A stretch of DNA of 64,000 nt from Pseudoalteromonas sp. A25 (GTDB lineage: Bacteria; Pseudomonadota; Gammaproteobacteria; Enterobacterales; Alteromonadaceae): positions 248,001 to 312,000 of the forward strand of contig NZ_AP021847.1 in assembly GCF_009176705.1 (NCBI RefSeq), written 5' to 3'. Positions 17,817-26,414 of this stretch are shown here, piece after piece; within the stretch, counting starts at the first letter, position 1; each line of letters begins with the position of its first letter. Both the position numbers and the translations under genes were made by a program. The notes below the pieces were generated by a model. That model worked only from the letters and a program-made list of their open reading frames with translations, searched no databases and was not told the DNA's origin.

Positions 17817-18692
17817 CTAAAAATGAGTTTGCAGCCAACTTTTAAATGCACCAACCTTTGGCCAAGAAAAGTGGTTTTCAGGTCCAACAAGATAATATTT
17901 GTAATCACACAGCAACTCAAAATTTGGCCAAACCTCGAGCTGTTGATTTTCTAATACCGGCTCTATGAGTCTGCGACGCAGCATGCCCACTCCTTGACCC
18001 GACAACACAGCTTGTACCACCAGCGCTGCGTTATCTATCTCTAAAAAGCTGGGTTGCTGCTTTTTTAACACGCCTAAATTGCCGAGCATTAATTGCCATG
18101 CACGCTGAGCATCAGGGCACACGTCCATAATCAATTGGTGCTTTAATAATTGCGCTTTAAGCGACACGCTATCGTCAAGCATTCCTTTTTTATATACCAA
18201 CAACATGTGATCGTCGCCAAGACACTCGCTATGTAAATCGCGATAGTTTCCCTCGCCAAAACGAATCCCTAAGTCAGCTTCTCCCTGCTCAAAATTTACA
18301 AGTCTATCGCTTGGGTCAATACGCAGTTTTATATCACTGTGTTTATTTTGAAAATCAGCGATTTTCGGCAATAACCAGCACGCTGCAAATGAGGGCAAAA
18401 CGGACAAGTTTAACGTATGTGGTGATGGGTCATGTTTTAATGCTTTTATACCCGCTTCAAATTGACTAAAAGCCCCCAGCACATGAGGTAACAATTGCTC
18501 CCCTTGGCGGGTTAGTTTTACTTTACGAGTTTCTCTAACAAACAGCATACAGCCTAAGTGTGCTTCTAACATTCTAATCTGCTGGCTAATAGCCGCTTGT
18601 GTAACAAACAGCTCTTGGGCAGCCAGTTTAAAGCTCCCTAACTGGGCTGCATGCTTAAAATACAACAAGCTCTTTAAAGGGGGTAGTGACAT
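17817..18692 (-). CDS. LysR-family transcriptional regulator, GcvA-like
   Basis: A 291-residue LysR regulator. The N-terminal winged HTH (residues ~5-65) reads LLYFKHAAQLGSFKLAAQELFVTQAAISQQIRMLE-like, in the style of the GcvA/AmpR branch. The C-terminal substrate-binding domain (~90-290) begins with NLSVLPSFAACWLLPKI, typical of GcvA-type effectors. It is divergently placed to the small exported protein at 18809, with a ~115-bp shared promoter region, so it probably regulates that gene and itself. The effector is unknown. Confidence 0.9.
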   Translation of the reverse strand: MSLPPLKSLLYFKHAAQLGSFKLAAQELFVTQAAISQQIRMLEAHLGCMLFVRETRKVKLTRQGEQLLPHVLGAFSQFEAGIKALKHDPSPHTLNLSVLPSFAACWLLPKIADFQNKHSDIKLRIDPSDRLVNFEQGEADLGIRFGEGNYRDLHSECLGDDHMLLVYKKGMLDDSVSLKAQLLKHQLIMDVCPDAQRAWQLMLGNLGVLKKQQPSFLEIDNAALVVQAVLSGQGVGMLRRRLIEPVLENQQLEVWPNFELLCDYKYYLVGPENHFSWPKVGAFKSWLQTHF

Positions 18693-18808
18693 AGAGGATC
18701 ATCAACACTTAAGAAAAACTTAATTATAAGGAAGTTTTTATCGTTTGTCTGCTTGCTAAAAAATCTTAATACTCAATGCACACCAACAGCGAGATAAGAG
18801 AGTACATC

Positions 18809-19114
18809 ATGAAATCTTTAGCAACTTTATTGCTTGTTTTGTTTACCACAGCATCTTATGCAAACACACAAGCAACAGAGCAAATTAATACAACTGAGGG
18901 TTACCCTTACAAAAATGTGATCCACAAAGCACAAAGAGTTGAGCTGCATTACAGTGAATTAGACAACGGTATCGAATGCCACGTTAACGTTATAAGCGAC
19001 ACATTAAAACACAGCAGCGCACCGCAAAAAGTGAGTCACAAAAAGTTTAAGCACTCTCCTATGGCGGCTTGTTTAACCAGAGCAACGGCTAAGCAAATTT
19101 TAGCAAAGCTATAA
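18809..19114 (+). CDS. Small exported protein with two cysteines
   Basis: From ATG 18809 this is a 101-residue protein with a clear Sec signal peptide (MKSLATLLLVLFTTASYA, cleavage after ASYA). The mature part of ~83 residues has two Cys (in GIECHVNV and AACLTRAT), which could form a disulfide in the periplasm, and many Lys and His. I do not recognise the family with certainty. The frame extends 11 codons upstream to 18776, but the signal peptide and the AGAGAG sequence ahead of 18809 favour the shorter form. It is divergent from a LysR regulator and ends before a hairpin at 19133. Confidence 0.75.
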   Translation: MKSLATLLLVLFTTASYANTQATEQINTTEGYPYKNVIHKAQRVELHYSELDNGIECHVNVISDTLKHSSAPQKVSHKKFKHSPMAACLTRATAKQILAKL

Positions 19115-19132
19115 ATTCCTCTTCCCCAGAGG

Positions 19133-19168
19133 TGCCTTGTAACTCGCTTTTTTGCTGGCTACAAGGCA
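19133..19168 (+). terminator. Hairpin after the small exported protein gene
   Basis: TGCCTTGTA pairs perfectly with TACAAGGCA over an 18-base loop. The T-rich stretch is inside the loop rather than after the stem, so termination is probable but not certain. Confidence 0.5.
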
Positions 19169-19234
19169 ATTTAAACATATCTAAGCTGTTAGAGTCTGAA
19201 AACAACAGCGCTTTTATCTGGTAATGACAGTCGC

Positions 19235-20329
19235 TTACTGAGCTGAGCGGTCTAAACGTTGCTGCCAATCATAAAATGCTTGTTCAAAGGTAGGAAATGC
19301 GCCTTGTAACAACTGATACGTTTCGTCTGCGGATAAAACATTACAAGGGTTGCTGCTTTCGAGCCTAAGCAAATGCGCCATCGTTTTTGCTCCTTGCTCA
19401 TCACCCATCATAAACCGCAACCAAGACCATCCACTGTAATACAACTTATTGGTATCTATACTCTCCCATTGCGACTCCGACGCTAGCAGACTATAGATGT
19501 CGTGAGACTCTAACGACAACGCCTTTTTTTCAACTGCAAAGACAAGTTCACCATTTTGCATCTCAATGCTAGAGAATAGCTGCGCCATTCCTTCATTAAG
19601 CCATCTAGGTGTTAATCCAATTAAACGCAAATTCATAGCATGAATTGCCTCATGGATTGCGGTTTTAATAACTTGTTTATCGTTCTTAAACTCAACAAAA
19701 GCAGAGTTGCTACCATGAAAAAACACCCCCTGACTGGTGCGAGGATCAAACCCATAACGTGAGGTGTAATCTTCGTACTGAGTGCGATCGGATAGCACAA
19801 TCAAATTAAGTGTGACCGTTTTGCCTTGGCTGTTAGGTAACAGCTGTGAGTACATGTCGTGCACCATGCTTAACCGCTCGATGATCATATCAAGCGCCAG
19901 CTCGCTAAGCTGGGTGTAATACACGGATAAAATAACGGTTGGACCTGAATTTACACTAAATACATGTTGCGTTTGCTTAAATTCAGCACTCAACATACTT
20001 TGCAAATGCTTTGCTCGCTGCTGCTGCTTTTTAATAAATCCGTCCATATTACAGTAGTGATCAGCACCGTGACTCACAGGGTGTTTATTCAGCGCAGTGG
20101 CTTGTGTGAGTTCAGGCTTAACAACAACATTGCGGTGCAACTCAATTGTCTGCTTGCTTGATTCAGCCGGTGTCAAATAAACACTCACAAACTCACCGTT
20201 AGATATAAAAATCGACAGCAATGCAATGCTCACAACAGCACAATAAACTAACCAATGGGGGCGTTTTTTAGCCAATGGTACAAACCTAAAACTCAGTGAT
20301 ACTACAAATTTATCACCGAATCGACACAA
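19235..20329 (-). CDS. Membrane-anchored zinc metallopeptidase-like protein (DUF1570-type)
   Basis: A 364-residue protein with one N-terminal TM (~27-46), followed by a periplasmic domain. The zinc-peptidase signature HEAIH is visible near residue 227, with the third-ligand-type segment LNEGMAQLFSS about 18 residues later. This matches gluzincin-like DUF1570 proteins. The preceding region (ILSVYYTQLSELALDMI and LNLIVLSDRTQYEDY) is the beta-rich platform usual for this family. Substrate unknown. The start at 20329 is the longest frame. It follows the decarboxylase gene on the same strand (37 bp), perhaps co-transcribed. Confidence 0.75.
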   Translation of the reverse strand: MCRFGDKFVVSLSFRFVPLAKKRPHWLVYCAVVSIALLSIFISNGEFVSVYLTPAESSKQTIELHRNVVVKPELTQATALNKHPVSHGADHYCNMDGFIKKQQQRAKHLQSMLSAEFKQTQHVFSVNSGPTVILSVYYTQLSELALDMIIERLSMVHDMYSQLLPNSQGKTVTLNLIVLSDRTQYEDYTSRYGFDPRTSQGVFFHGSNSAFVEFKNDKQVIKTAIHEAIHAMNLRLIGLTPRWLNEGMAQLFSSIEMQNGELVFAVEKKALSLESHDIYSLLASESQWESIDTNKLYYSGWSWLRFMMGDEQGAKTMAHLLRLESSNPCNVLSADETYQLLQGAFPTFEQAFYDWQQRLDRSAQ

Positions 20330-20365
20330 CGCAACCCCGAAATATCAGTGCAGCGCATCGCACAA

Positions 20366-21736
20366 TCATTTGCAAATGTCTTCAAGGACGGTCACAGAGC
20401 GCTCAACATCTTTCATTTGCGTGGTCCAATTACTAAACGCCGCACGCATGGTTGCTTGGCCTTGCCAAAGTCCTGGTGTAACAAAAACTTCTCCACTGTT
20501 GTTGATAGCCCTTAAGCACTCAGATGATGAGCTCAACGGGTGCTTAACACTGGGCGCAAACACCACTACATTCAATTCACACGGTTTAAGCAACGTATAA
20601 TAAGGGCTACTATCTAGCCATTTTGCCAATGCTTTTGCTTGTGCAATATTACTTTCAATTGCCTCGCGAATACCTGATTTGCCGTAAGCAAATAAAGTAC
20701 ACCAGGCTGGAAAAGCCCTAAAGCGACGAGAGTTTTCAATGCCCAACGACATATAGTCATCAAACTCTTCACCTTGCACTAAGTAAGGCGCACCCACATG
20801 GCAAGTTTGTTTGAGCAAAGCATGGTGGCGCGTTAAAAACACGCCGCAATCGTAAGGGACGTTAAGCCATTTATGGCAATCAAGCGTAATGCTATCTGCT
20901 CGCTCTAGGCCTTTTGTTTTACCATTTGGTCCACTAACTAATCGCTCAAACACACCAAATGCTGCATCTACATGTAACCAAGCATTATGTGTTTTACACA
21001 GCTCGCTGATCCGCATTAAGTCATCGTAATCAGTACCCGTAACGGTTGCAGCGCTGGCAAGCACAATCTTACTTTTGGCATTGCTGTTTAAGAGCGCTTC
21101 TCTGAGAGCTTCAACATCCATCGCTTCACTATCTGCCAAACACGCTACCGGCTGCCAGGTATTTTGACCAAATCCAGCCAGACCTAAGCTTTTGATCATA
21201 CTGGCATGAGGGCAAGCGCTAAACACCTGTACATCCAGAGCAAACATCCCCTGTTTGGCAATGTCTATACCTTGCTGGCTGCCAGCAAACTGCCTTGCCA
21301 CTAACGCACCGAGTAGATTGGCTGACGTCGCCCCTGTGGTAAACAAACCACTAAATTGGGCCGGCAAAGAGAATAATTCCAAAAGCCAGTTAATCGCTTG
21401 ACGCTCAAAACTTGAAGCAATTGAATCTCCGCCTTTGCTTAAGTTTTGGTTGTAAGTTGTTACGAGCCAATCTGCATAAGTGGCAATTGGGTTAGCGCCT
21501 CCGGTTACAAATCCCCAATATCGCGGCCCATTGCTACCCGATACATGCTCACTAAGTTGTTCTTCAATTATCTTGTTGAGCGCGCTTAGAGTGCGTGGAT
21601 GCGCCGACAGTGGCATATCGGGCAATTGTGTTTGTTTGCTAGCTACCGCTGATGTATCAAGTTGTTGATGAAACTTCTCAAAAAAATACTGCAATGACGC
21701 AAAAATCTGCTGCCTATTCTCATCGTTAAACTGCAT
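20366..21736 (-). CDS. PLP-dependent decarboxylase (group II amino-acid decarboxylase type)
   Basis: A 456-residue fold-type I PLP enzyme of the aromatic/acidic amino-acid decarboxylase group. Visible motifs: SNGPRYWGFVTGG, the phosphate-binding TTGATSANL segment, the Asp that holds the pyridine nitrogen in LHVDAAFG, and the PLP-lysine in DCHKWLNVPYD. The exact substrate (Trp, Tyr, Glu, Asp or diaminobutyrate) cannot be told. It is divergent from a MocR-type PLP regulator 93 bp away, whose gene is followed by a MATE efflux pump. This suggests a module making and exporting an amine, with the MocR protein as the likely regulator. Confidence 0.88.
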   Translation of the reverse strand: MQFNDENRQQIFASLQYFFEKFHQQLDTSAVASKQTQLPDMPLSAHPRTLSALNKIIEEQLSEHVSGSNGPRYWGFVTGGANPIATYADWLVTTYNQNLSKGGDSIASSFERQAINWLLELFSLPAQFSGLFTTGATSANLLGALVARQFAGSQQGIDIAKQGMFALDVQVFSACPHASMIKSLGLAGFGQNTWQPVACLADSEAMDVEALREALLNSNAKSKIVLASAATVTGTDYDDLMRISELCKTHNAWLHVDAAFGVFERLVSGPNGKTKGLERADSITLDCHKWLNVPYDCGVFLTRHHALLKQTCHVGAPYLVQGEEFDDYMSLGIENSRRFRAFPAWCTLFAYGKSGIREAIESNIAQAKALAKWLDSSPYYTLLKPCELNVVVFAPSVKHPLSSSSECLRAINNSGEVFVTPGLWQGQATMRAAFSNWTTQMKDVERSVTVLEDICK

Positions 21737-21790
21737 AAATAAACCTATTAATAGTGAAGCAATAAGCTTTAGTGTATGCTCAAGAGAATA

Positions 21791-21831
21791 AGATAACAGA
21801 TACAGATTTTTATTTAATTTAGATAACAGAT
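21791..21831. promoter_or_regulatory. Direct repeat AGATAACAGAT, probable MocR operator
   Basis: The 11-bp sequence is present exactly at 21791-21801 and 21821-21831, 30 bp apart, in the divergent promoter between the decarboxylase and the MocR gene. The second copy overlaps the MocR start codon. MocR/PdxR/TauR regulators typically bind tandem direct half-sites, so autoregulation is plausible. Confidence 0.6.
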
Positions 21832-23218
21832 GAATAAAACTCCAACTTATCAGCGTTTAGCTAATCACATCATCGACGACATACTGGCAGATAAGTATAC
21901 GTGTGGTGATGCTTTACCTTCGTTACGCATTTTTGCTCAACTACAGCAAATCAGTATGACAACGGCTTTGAACTGTTATCGATATATAGAGCAGCAAGGT
22001 TATGCCGTTGCCAAGCCCAAGCAAGGGTATTTTGTAACACAGCCCTATCGAGCTAATAGCGGTTATCAATTTCCCAGCTTTATCGCTACAACGACACAGT
22101 TAGACAAACGACATAGCGAGTATTTTATTGCTGAGCACTCTTTTGCAACAGCGCAATTAGATGAAGCACTGGTAGACAAAACGGGTTTTCAAAAATGCTG
22201 GCAGCACATTGGCAAAGACCCTTCACTAACACTGGGTTATGCCGATATACGTGGTGAAGAAAAGCTCAGAAAAGCGCTAAGTGAACATTTTTTAAAACAA
22301 GGATTTACAACCCACTATGAACAATTGGTGATCACCAATGGTTGCCTTGACGCCGTGTTACTCGCGTTGGAAGTCGTCAGCAACAAGGGCGATACAATTT
22401 TAGTATCCTCTCCTTGTTACTCTGGTTTATTAGATATCTTAAAACTGCTTGAACGAAAAGTGCTTGAAGTACCCAGTACCATTGATGGGCTTGATATTGA
22501 ACAAGTTGAACAGGCAATGCAACGCCAGCAAATTAGTGCATGTCTTATTAGTGCTAATCATCAAAACCCAACAGGCCACAGCTTAAGTACCGAACAAAAG
22601 CAAAAACTGGCATCTTTGGCTGAACAATACCGCACACCCATCATAGAAGATGATGTTTTTAGAGAGCTAAGTCACTCGCCTGTTATCCCTTTACCCATAA
22701 AACATTTTGATAAATCTGGCTGGGTGTTGTGGTGTTCGAGCGTATCTAAAACACTGGCGGCTGGCTTGCGTGTTGGCTGGTGCAGCCCGGGTCACTATTA
22801 TGAAAAATACATTGAGCAACGCAAAGTCAGAACCTTAGGCGTTAATCAACCAATACAATTGGCTTTGGCCAGATATATTCAACAAGGTTATTACCAGCAG
22901 CATATCAGCAGTGTAAATCGGCATCTAGTTGAACACTTAAAAACCTACAGCCAAGTTTTAACTGATTCTTTACCCAACACCTGTCAAGCTTATTCACCCA
23001 CAGGTGGGTTGGTGATCTGGCTGAGTTTGGGCAAGTTAAACGCATTTAAACTGAGCCGCTTACTGTGGCAACAGCAAGTTTTTGTGCGCCCGGGCACCGA
23101 CTTTACTACAACCAATGAGTATCAAAACTGTATACGGATTAACTTTGGGCTAAGACCCTCAAATGAAACGCTCACCAAGCTAAATATGCTCGTTGATGTT
23201 ATCAAAGCGCAATCTTAA
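21830..23218 (+). CDS. MocR-type regulator (GntR HTH fused to aminotransferase domain)
   Basis: A 462-residue protein: GntR-type winged helix at residues 1-72 (YQRLANHIIDDILADKY...LPSLR, then MTTALNCYRYIEQQGYA) joined to a fold-type I aminotransferase-like domain. The latter has the NHQNPTGHS loop, EDDVFRELS and the PLP-lysine in SSVSKTLAAGLRVGW. The 'SxSK' Lys is present, so PLP binding is expected. Such proteins sense PLP or amino compounds and control neighbouring metabolic or transport genes. ATG 21830 has no Shine-Dalgarno and lies inside one copy of a direct repeat. The divergent decarboxylase and the downstream MATE pump are the obvious candidate targets. Confidence 0.92.
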   Translation: MNKTPTYQRLANHIIDDILADKYTCGDALPSLRIFAQLQQISMTTALNCYRYIEQQGYAVAKPKQGYFVTQPYRANSGYQFPSFIATTTQLDKRHSEYFIAEHSFATAQLDEALVDKTGFQKCWQHIGKDPSLTLGYADIRGEEKLRKALSEHFLKQGFTTHYEQLVITNGCLDAVLLALEVVSNKGDTILVSSPCYSGLLDILKLLERKVLEVPSTIDGLDIEQVEQAMQRQQISACLISANHQNPTGHSLSTEQKQKLASLAEQYRTPIIEDDVFRELSHSPVIPLPIKHFDKSGWVLWCSSVSKTLAAGLRVGWCSPGHYYEKYIEQRKVRTLGVNQPIQLALARYIQQGYYQQHISSVNRHLVEHLKTYSQVLTDSLPNTCQAYSPTGGLVIWLSLGKLNAFKLSRLLWQQQVFVRPGTDFTTTNEYQNCIRINFGLRPSNETLTKLNMLVDVIKAQS

Positions 23219-23279
23219 TCATGTATTCATAAGTTTATAGCGATACACTTTGCAAATTCGTTCAAAAGTAAGGTTCTCG

Positions 23280-24668
23280 ATGCAAGATTTAACTAAAGGC
23301 CCAATAGCAAAACATATTGTAACGATGGCACTACCCATAGCCATAGGTATGCTAATTCAAACGCTTTATTTTATTATCGACTTGTATTTTGTTGGGCACA
23401 TTGGTGGGGCAGCACTTGCTGGTGTAAGCACTGCGGGCAATTTATTCTTTTTTGTGATGGCACTCACACAAGTATTTAACGTGGGCTGTGCAACATTGGT
23501 TGCTCATGCCATAGGCCGAAAAGATAAGCCACTTGCCAATAAAATCTACAGTCATGCGCTGTTTTATGCGCTATTAATGACCTTATTGAGTGTCGTTTTA
23601 GGATATGGATTTTCTGATAACTATTTTGCAGCAACGGCTGCCGATCAAGCAACTTTTCAAGCATGTATTGACTACTTTTATTGGTTTTTACCCGCTCTTG
23701 CTCTGCAATTTGTACTGACCGTTATAGCGGCGTCAATGCGTGGTGCGGGTCTAGTTAAGCCATTTATGGCAATCCAAATGTTTGCACTCGTTATCAACGC
23801 ATTGTTGTCACCTGTATTGATCACTGGAGTGGGCCTATTTACCGCAATGGGCGTAAGCGGTGCCGGATTGGCAAGCTCTATTTCAGCCTTTATTGCCTTG
23901 CTGTTAACCATTAAGTATTTACGTAGTAATACGCAAACGCTGCAACTAGACCTGCGCGCTATTAGCCATCATGGGCCAACGTTAACGCAATTACTCAAAG
24001 TTGGTATTCCTGCCGGTAGCGAGTTTATGCTGACCTTTTTTTATATGGCTGTTATCTATTGGGCTTTAGCAGATTTTGGCGCAGCCGAGCAAGCAGGGTT
24101 TGGCTTAGGTAGCCGTATTATGCAATCGTTGTTTTTACCCGTAATGGCAATTGCGTTTGCAGCCCCAGCTATTGCTGGCCAAAACTATGCAGCGGGTAAG
24201 CCCAAGCGTGTTTATGTCACTTACAAAGTAAGTACATTGTGCACAGTATCACTGATGGCAATCATTTCGATACCTTGTATTTTAATGCCACAGATTTTCT
24301 TTAGTCCATTTACTGATGACGCTGAAGTGATCCGTGCAGCAACAACCTTTTTAAGCTTTATCGGTCTCAACTTTGTGCCTGCTGGGTTGGTTTTTTCTGC
24401 TTCTGCGATGTTTCAGGCTTTTGGTAATACTTGGCCATCGCTACTAGGCACTACGGTAAGAGTGGGCAGCTTCTGCTTGTTATTAGCATATTATTTATCA
24501 CAACAAGCCTTATCCATTACCACCATATGGACCATTTCGGTGGTAACGGTGTGCATTCAAGCGGTGTTGGTATTTGCAATGTTACAGCTCACCTTAAAAG
24601 GTCGCATATTTAGTAAAGCACTTAAACATAAGCCTACTGAAGACGCTGCGCCTCAAGCTGCTATTTAG
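23280..24668 (+). CDS. MATE-family multidrug/toxin efflux transporter
   Basis: Inner-membrane antiporter of about 462 residues with 12 TM helices in two halves. MATE features are present: LPIAIGMLIQTLYFIIDLYFVGHIGG near the N-terminus and a matching second half beginning LKVGIPAGSEFML. The ATG at 23280 is chosen over an upstream TTG at 23250 because AAGG lies six bases before it and the first TM follows at once. It starts 61 bp after the MocR-type regulator on the same strand. Export of the amine made by the divergent decarboxylase, or of a related toxic compound, is inferred. Confidence 0.92.
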   Translation: MQDLTKGPIAKHIVTMALPIAIGMLIQTLYFIIDLYFVGHIGGAALAGVSTAGNLFFFVMALTQVFNVGCATLVAHAIGRKDKPLANKIYSHALFYALLMTLLSVVLGYGFSDNYFAATAADQATFQACIDYFYWFLPALALQFVLTVIAASMRGAGLVKPFMAIQMFALVINALLSPVLITGVGLFTAMGVSGAGLASSISAFIALLLTIKYLRSNTQTLQLDLRAISHHGPTLTQLLKVGIPAGSEFMLTFFYMAVIYWALADFGAAEQAGFGLGSRIMQSLFLPVMAIAFAAPAIAGQNYAAGKPKRVYVTYKVSTLCTVSLMAIISIPCILMPQIFFSPFTDDAEVIRAATTFLSFIGLNFVPAGLVFSASAMFQAFGNTWPSLLGTTVRVGSFCLLLAYYLSQQALSITTIWTISVVTVCIQAVLVFAMLQLTLKGRIFSKALKHKPTEDAAPQAAI

Positions 24669-24680
24669 TCATAAACTTAT

Positions 24681-24705
24681 TGGCCTGTGCAGATAACACA
24701 GGCCA
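24681..24705. terminator. Hairpin between convergent MATE and lipin-like genes
   Basis: A nine-base-pair stem (TGGCCTGTG with CACAGGCCA) and a seven-base loop lie exactly between two convergent stop codons. There is no long T-tract on either side, so it is a probable bidirectional terminator of moderate strength. Confidence 0.55.
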
Positions 24706-24721
24706 TTACGCTACCAATGCT

Positions 24722-25702
24722 TTATTCGCATTGAGCTTGAGTGAAATTGTCAACGTGCTGTGAAATATGCTCGGAATACCCATCATTTAATATCGCTGTA
24801 GTACCATAATGGCCCGCATCTTCACCTATTGTAAAACTATTTTGGCTACCAAGACCGGCTTTAATAAAGGCTTCGGCATCTGTTTTTGCATTGCCATAAG
24901 CACGCACAATATTTAATCCTTGTGCTTTAAAGCGATTTATCTGCTCTATTTTATATTCAGCTGTTCTATATAGGCTGGTTTCGTTACTCATGGTTGTACG
25001 TAAAATACCTTCAGGTAACCCAAGCCAATCTAACCAACTGCGAGTACCTTTAGCGTACCAATAAACGCGAGCGGTTAAATAAACAGGTTGATAGCCCAAG
25101 TCCATATATCGGCGCACTAAGCTGTAAGCGCCTTCACGGGCATCGGCTCTATCTATGCCCGTATAATCACCAATCGCTTCTTCATCTGATAAGGTGAGCG
25201 TGCCATCAATGTCAAATAATACCGCGGGGGTATTTGGGTCAACCACCGTTACAAACCCTTCAGTGCCGCTGCCATCTGCAGGCACGCCGGCATAAATACG
25301 ATATTGACCAGCGGGTAATGCTGGAATAGTTACAAACGCTTTACCATCACTATTAGTGACTTGCTCTGATAAAAACTGCCACTGGCTGTCTTGCTCACCA
25401 CGAATATAAAACCTAACTGTTTCGTACTCTAAATCTTTATGTGCCACCGCCCCATAATCAAACTTAGCACTGAGTGTTGCGGTATTGCCCTTTGCTACAA
25501 CCACATCATGGATCATATGAAAGCTAGGTAACCAAGTAATAAAACGATTTAAGCCATTGCGATAACCCGTATCAGGTAACTGTGGTTTGGCGTAGTCAAT
25601 TTCCATCCAAGTGGCATCAGCGCACCTAGGTAATGCCGAAGCATTGCAAGAAGCGATTATAGCGAGCACTGCCAATGATTTTTTAAAGCACGACGTTTTC
25701 AT
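24722..25702 (-). CDS. Secreted lipin/LNS2-like HAD phosphatase
   Basis: A 326-residue exported protein with a signal peptide ending in NASALP. Residues ~60-160 form a beta-sandwich-like region (SDGKAFVTIPALPAGQYRIY). Residues ~165-310 form a HAD domain with nucleophile motif DIDGTLTLSD, motif II in YLTAR, and a later KIEQINRF Lys. The DIDGT-T-SD opening plus the TR-WL----LPEG segment resemble LNS2 of lipins and fungal Smp2/Ned1, which dephosphorylate phosphatidate. A phospholipid or phosphate-ester substrate outside the cytoplasm is inference. Single gene, convergent with the MATE pump; the upstream gap carries two MITE-like elements. Confidence 0.8.
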   Translation of the reverse strand: MKTSCFKKSLAVLAIIASCNASALPRCADATWMEIDYAKPQLPDTGYRNGLNRFITWLPSFHMIHDVVVAKGNTATLSAKFDYGAVAHKDLEYETVRFYIRGEQDSQWQFLSEQVTNSDGKAFVTIPALPAGQYRIYAGVPADGSGTEGFVTVVDPNTPAVLFDIDGTLTLSDEEAIGDYTGIDRADAREGAYSLVRRYMDLGYQPVYLTARVYWYAKGTRSWLDWLGLPEGILRTTMSNETSLYRTAEYKIEQINRFKAQGLNIVRAYGNAKTDAEAFIKAGLGSQNSFTIGEDAGHYGTTAILNDGYSEHISQHVDNFTQAQCE

Positions 25703-25810
25703 TTTTAATCCTTTGTATTTTTTGGAGTAAATACACTATAGATAAAAAATTAAACTTTTATTAACAAAATATGAAAAACCAGCATTTCATATCAGTGTCA
25801 TATGCTAAAT

Positions 25811-26003
25811 AACCTCAGCTGCGGATAAGAGTTTTGATAGTTCAGAAGAGAGATATTGCAACCCCTTCAATATCCAATGACGATATTTTGCTCACTATCA
25901 AGGCATTTTCGTGAAGTAATAGCGAGCTATTACAAATGAGAATAACGAAGAGAGTGAGCGAAATAGCTTTATTGGGCAAATTCTCTTATGTGCAGCTGAG
26001 GTT
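25811..26003. mobile_element. MITE-like element, family B (193 bp)
   Basis: Terminal inverted repeats AACCTCAGCTGCGGATAAGAG (25811-25831) and its near-perfect inverse at 25983-26003 (19 of 21 match). No coding capacity. Flanked on both sides by AAAT, which may be a target-site duplication. Only one copy in this window. It accounts for part of the 712-bp gap 25703-26414. Confidence 0.75.
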
Positions 26004-26133
26004 AAATAACAAAAATGACTGAGCCATAACAGCAGCGATGCTCCCAGAGCATCATATTGATGTAAGTTTGGACCTTACCAATAGCAACTAGGCCATGAAA
26101 CACGCTCTCAGCGCTGAAAATGAGCTAAACAAG

Positions 26134-26299
26134 TAAAACCAATTTTATTAATACATTGATCATTCTAGCGCGCTAAATAACTCATTAACTGCGTTAAATA
26201 TTTCTCATGTAGAATAACTACATAGCGAAATATTTGCCTTGTTACTAAGTCATTTATCTGTCGCAATATCTGAACACCAATTTAATGCAATTGGTATAA
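26134..26299 (-). mobile_element. MITE-like palindromic element, family A, copy 2 (166 bp, inverted)
   Basis: Reverse-complement copy of the elements at 11766-11931 and 46499-46664, same length. One end has TAAAACC where the others have TAATACC. The interior hairpin is conserved. Confidence 0.85.
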
Positions 26300-26369
26300 T
26301 GCTGAAAAATTCAACTGTAATGAGTGAACCGAAATACAATTATACTATTGATAAATAATAATAAATAAA

Positions 26370-26396
26370 GTGACACTGCTGGGGAAACAGTGCCAC
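26370..26396 (-). terminator. Rho-independent terminator of the haem-motif protein gene
   Basis: Read on the minus strand: GTGGCACTG, nine-base loop, CAGTGTCAC (one G-T pair), then TTTATTTATT. It lies 18 bp after the stop codon. Confidence 0.85.
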
Positions 26397-26414
26397 TAAA
26401 TCGTTGGGAGAAAA

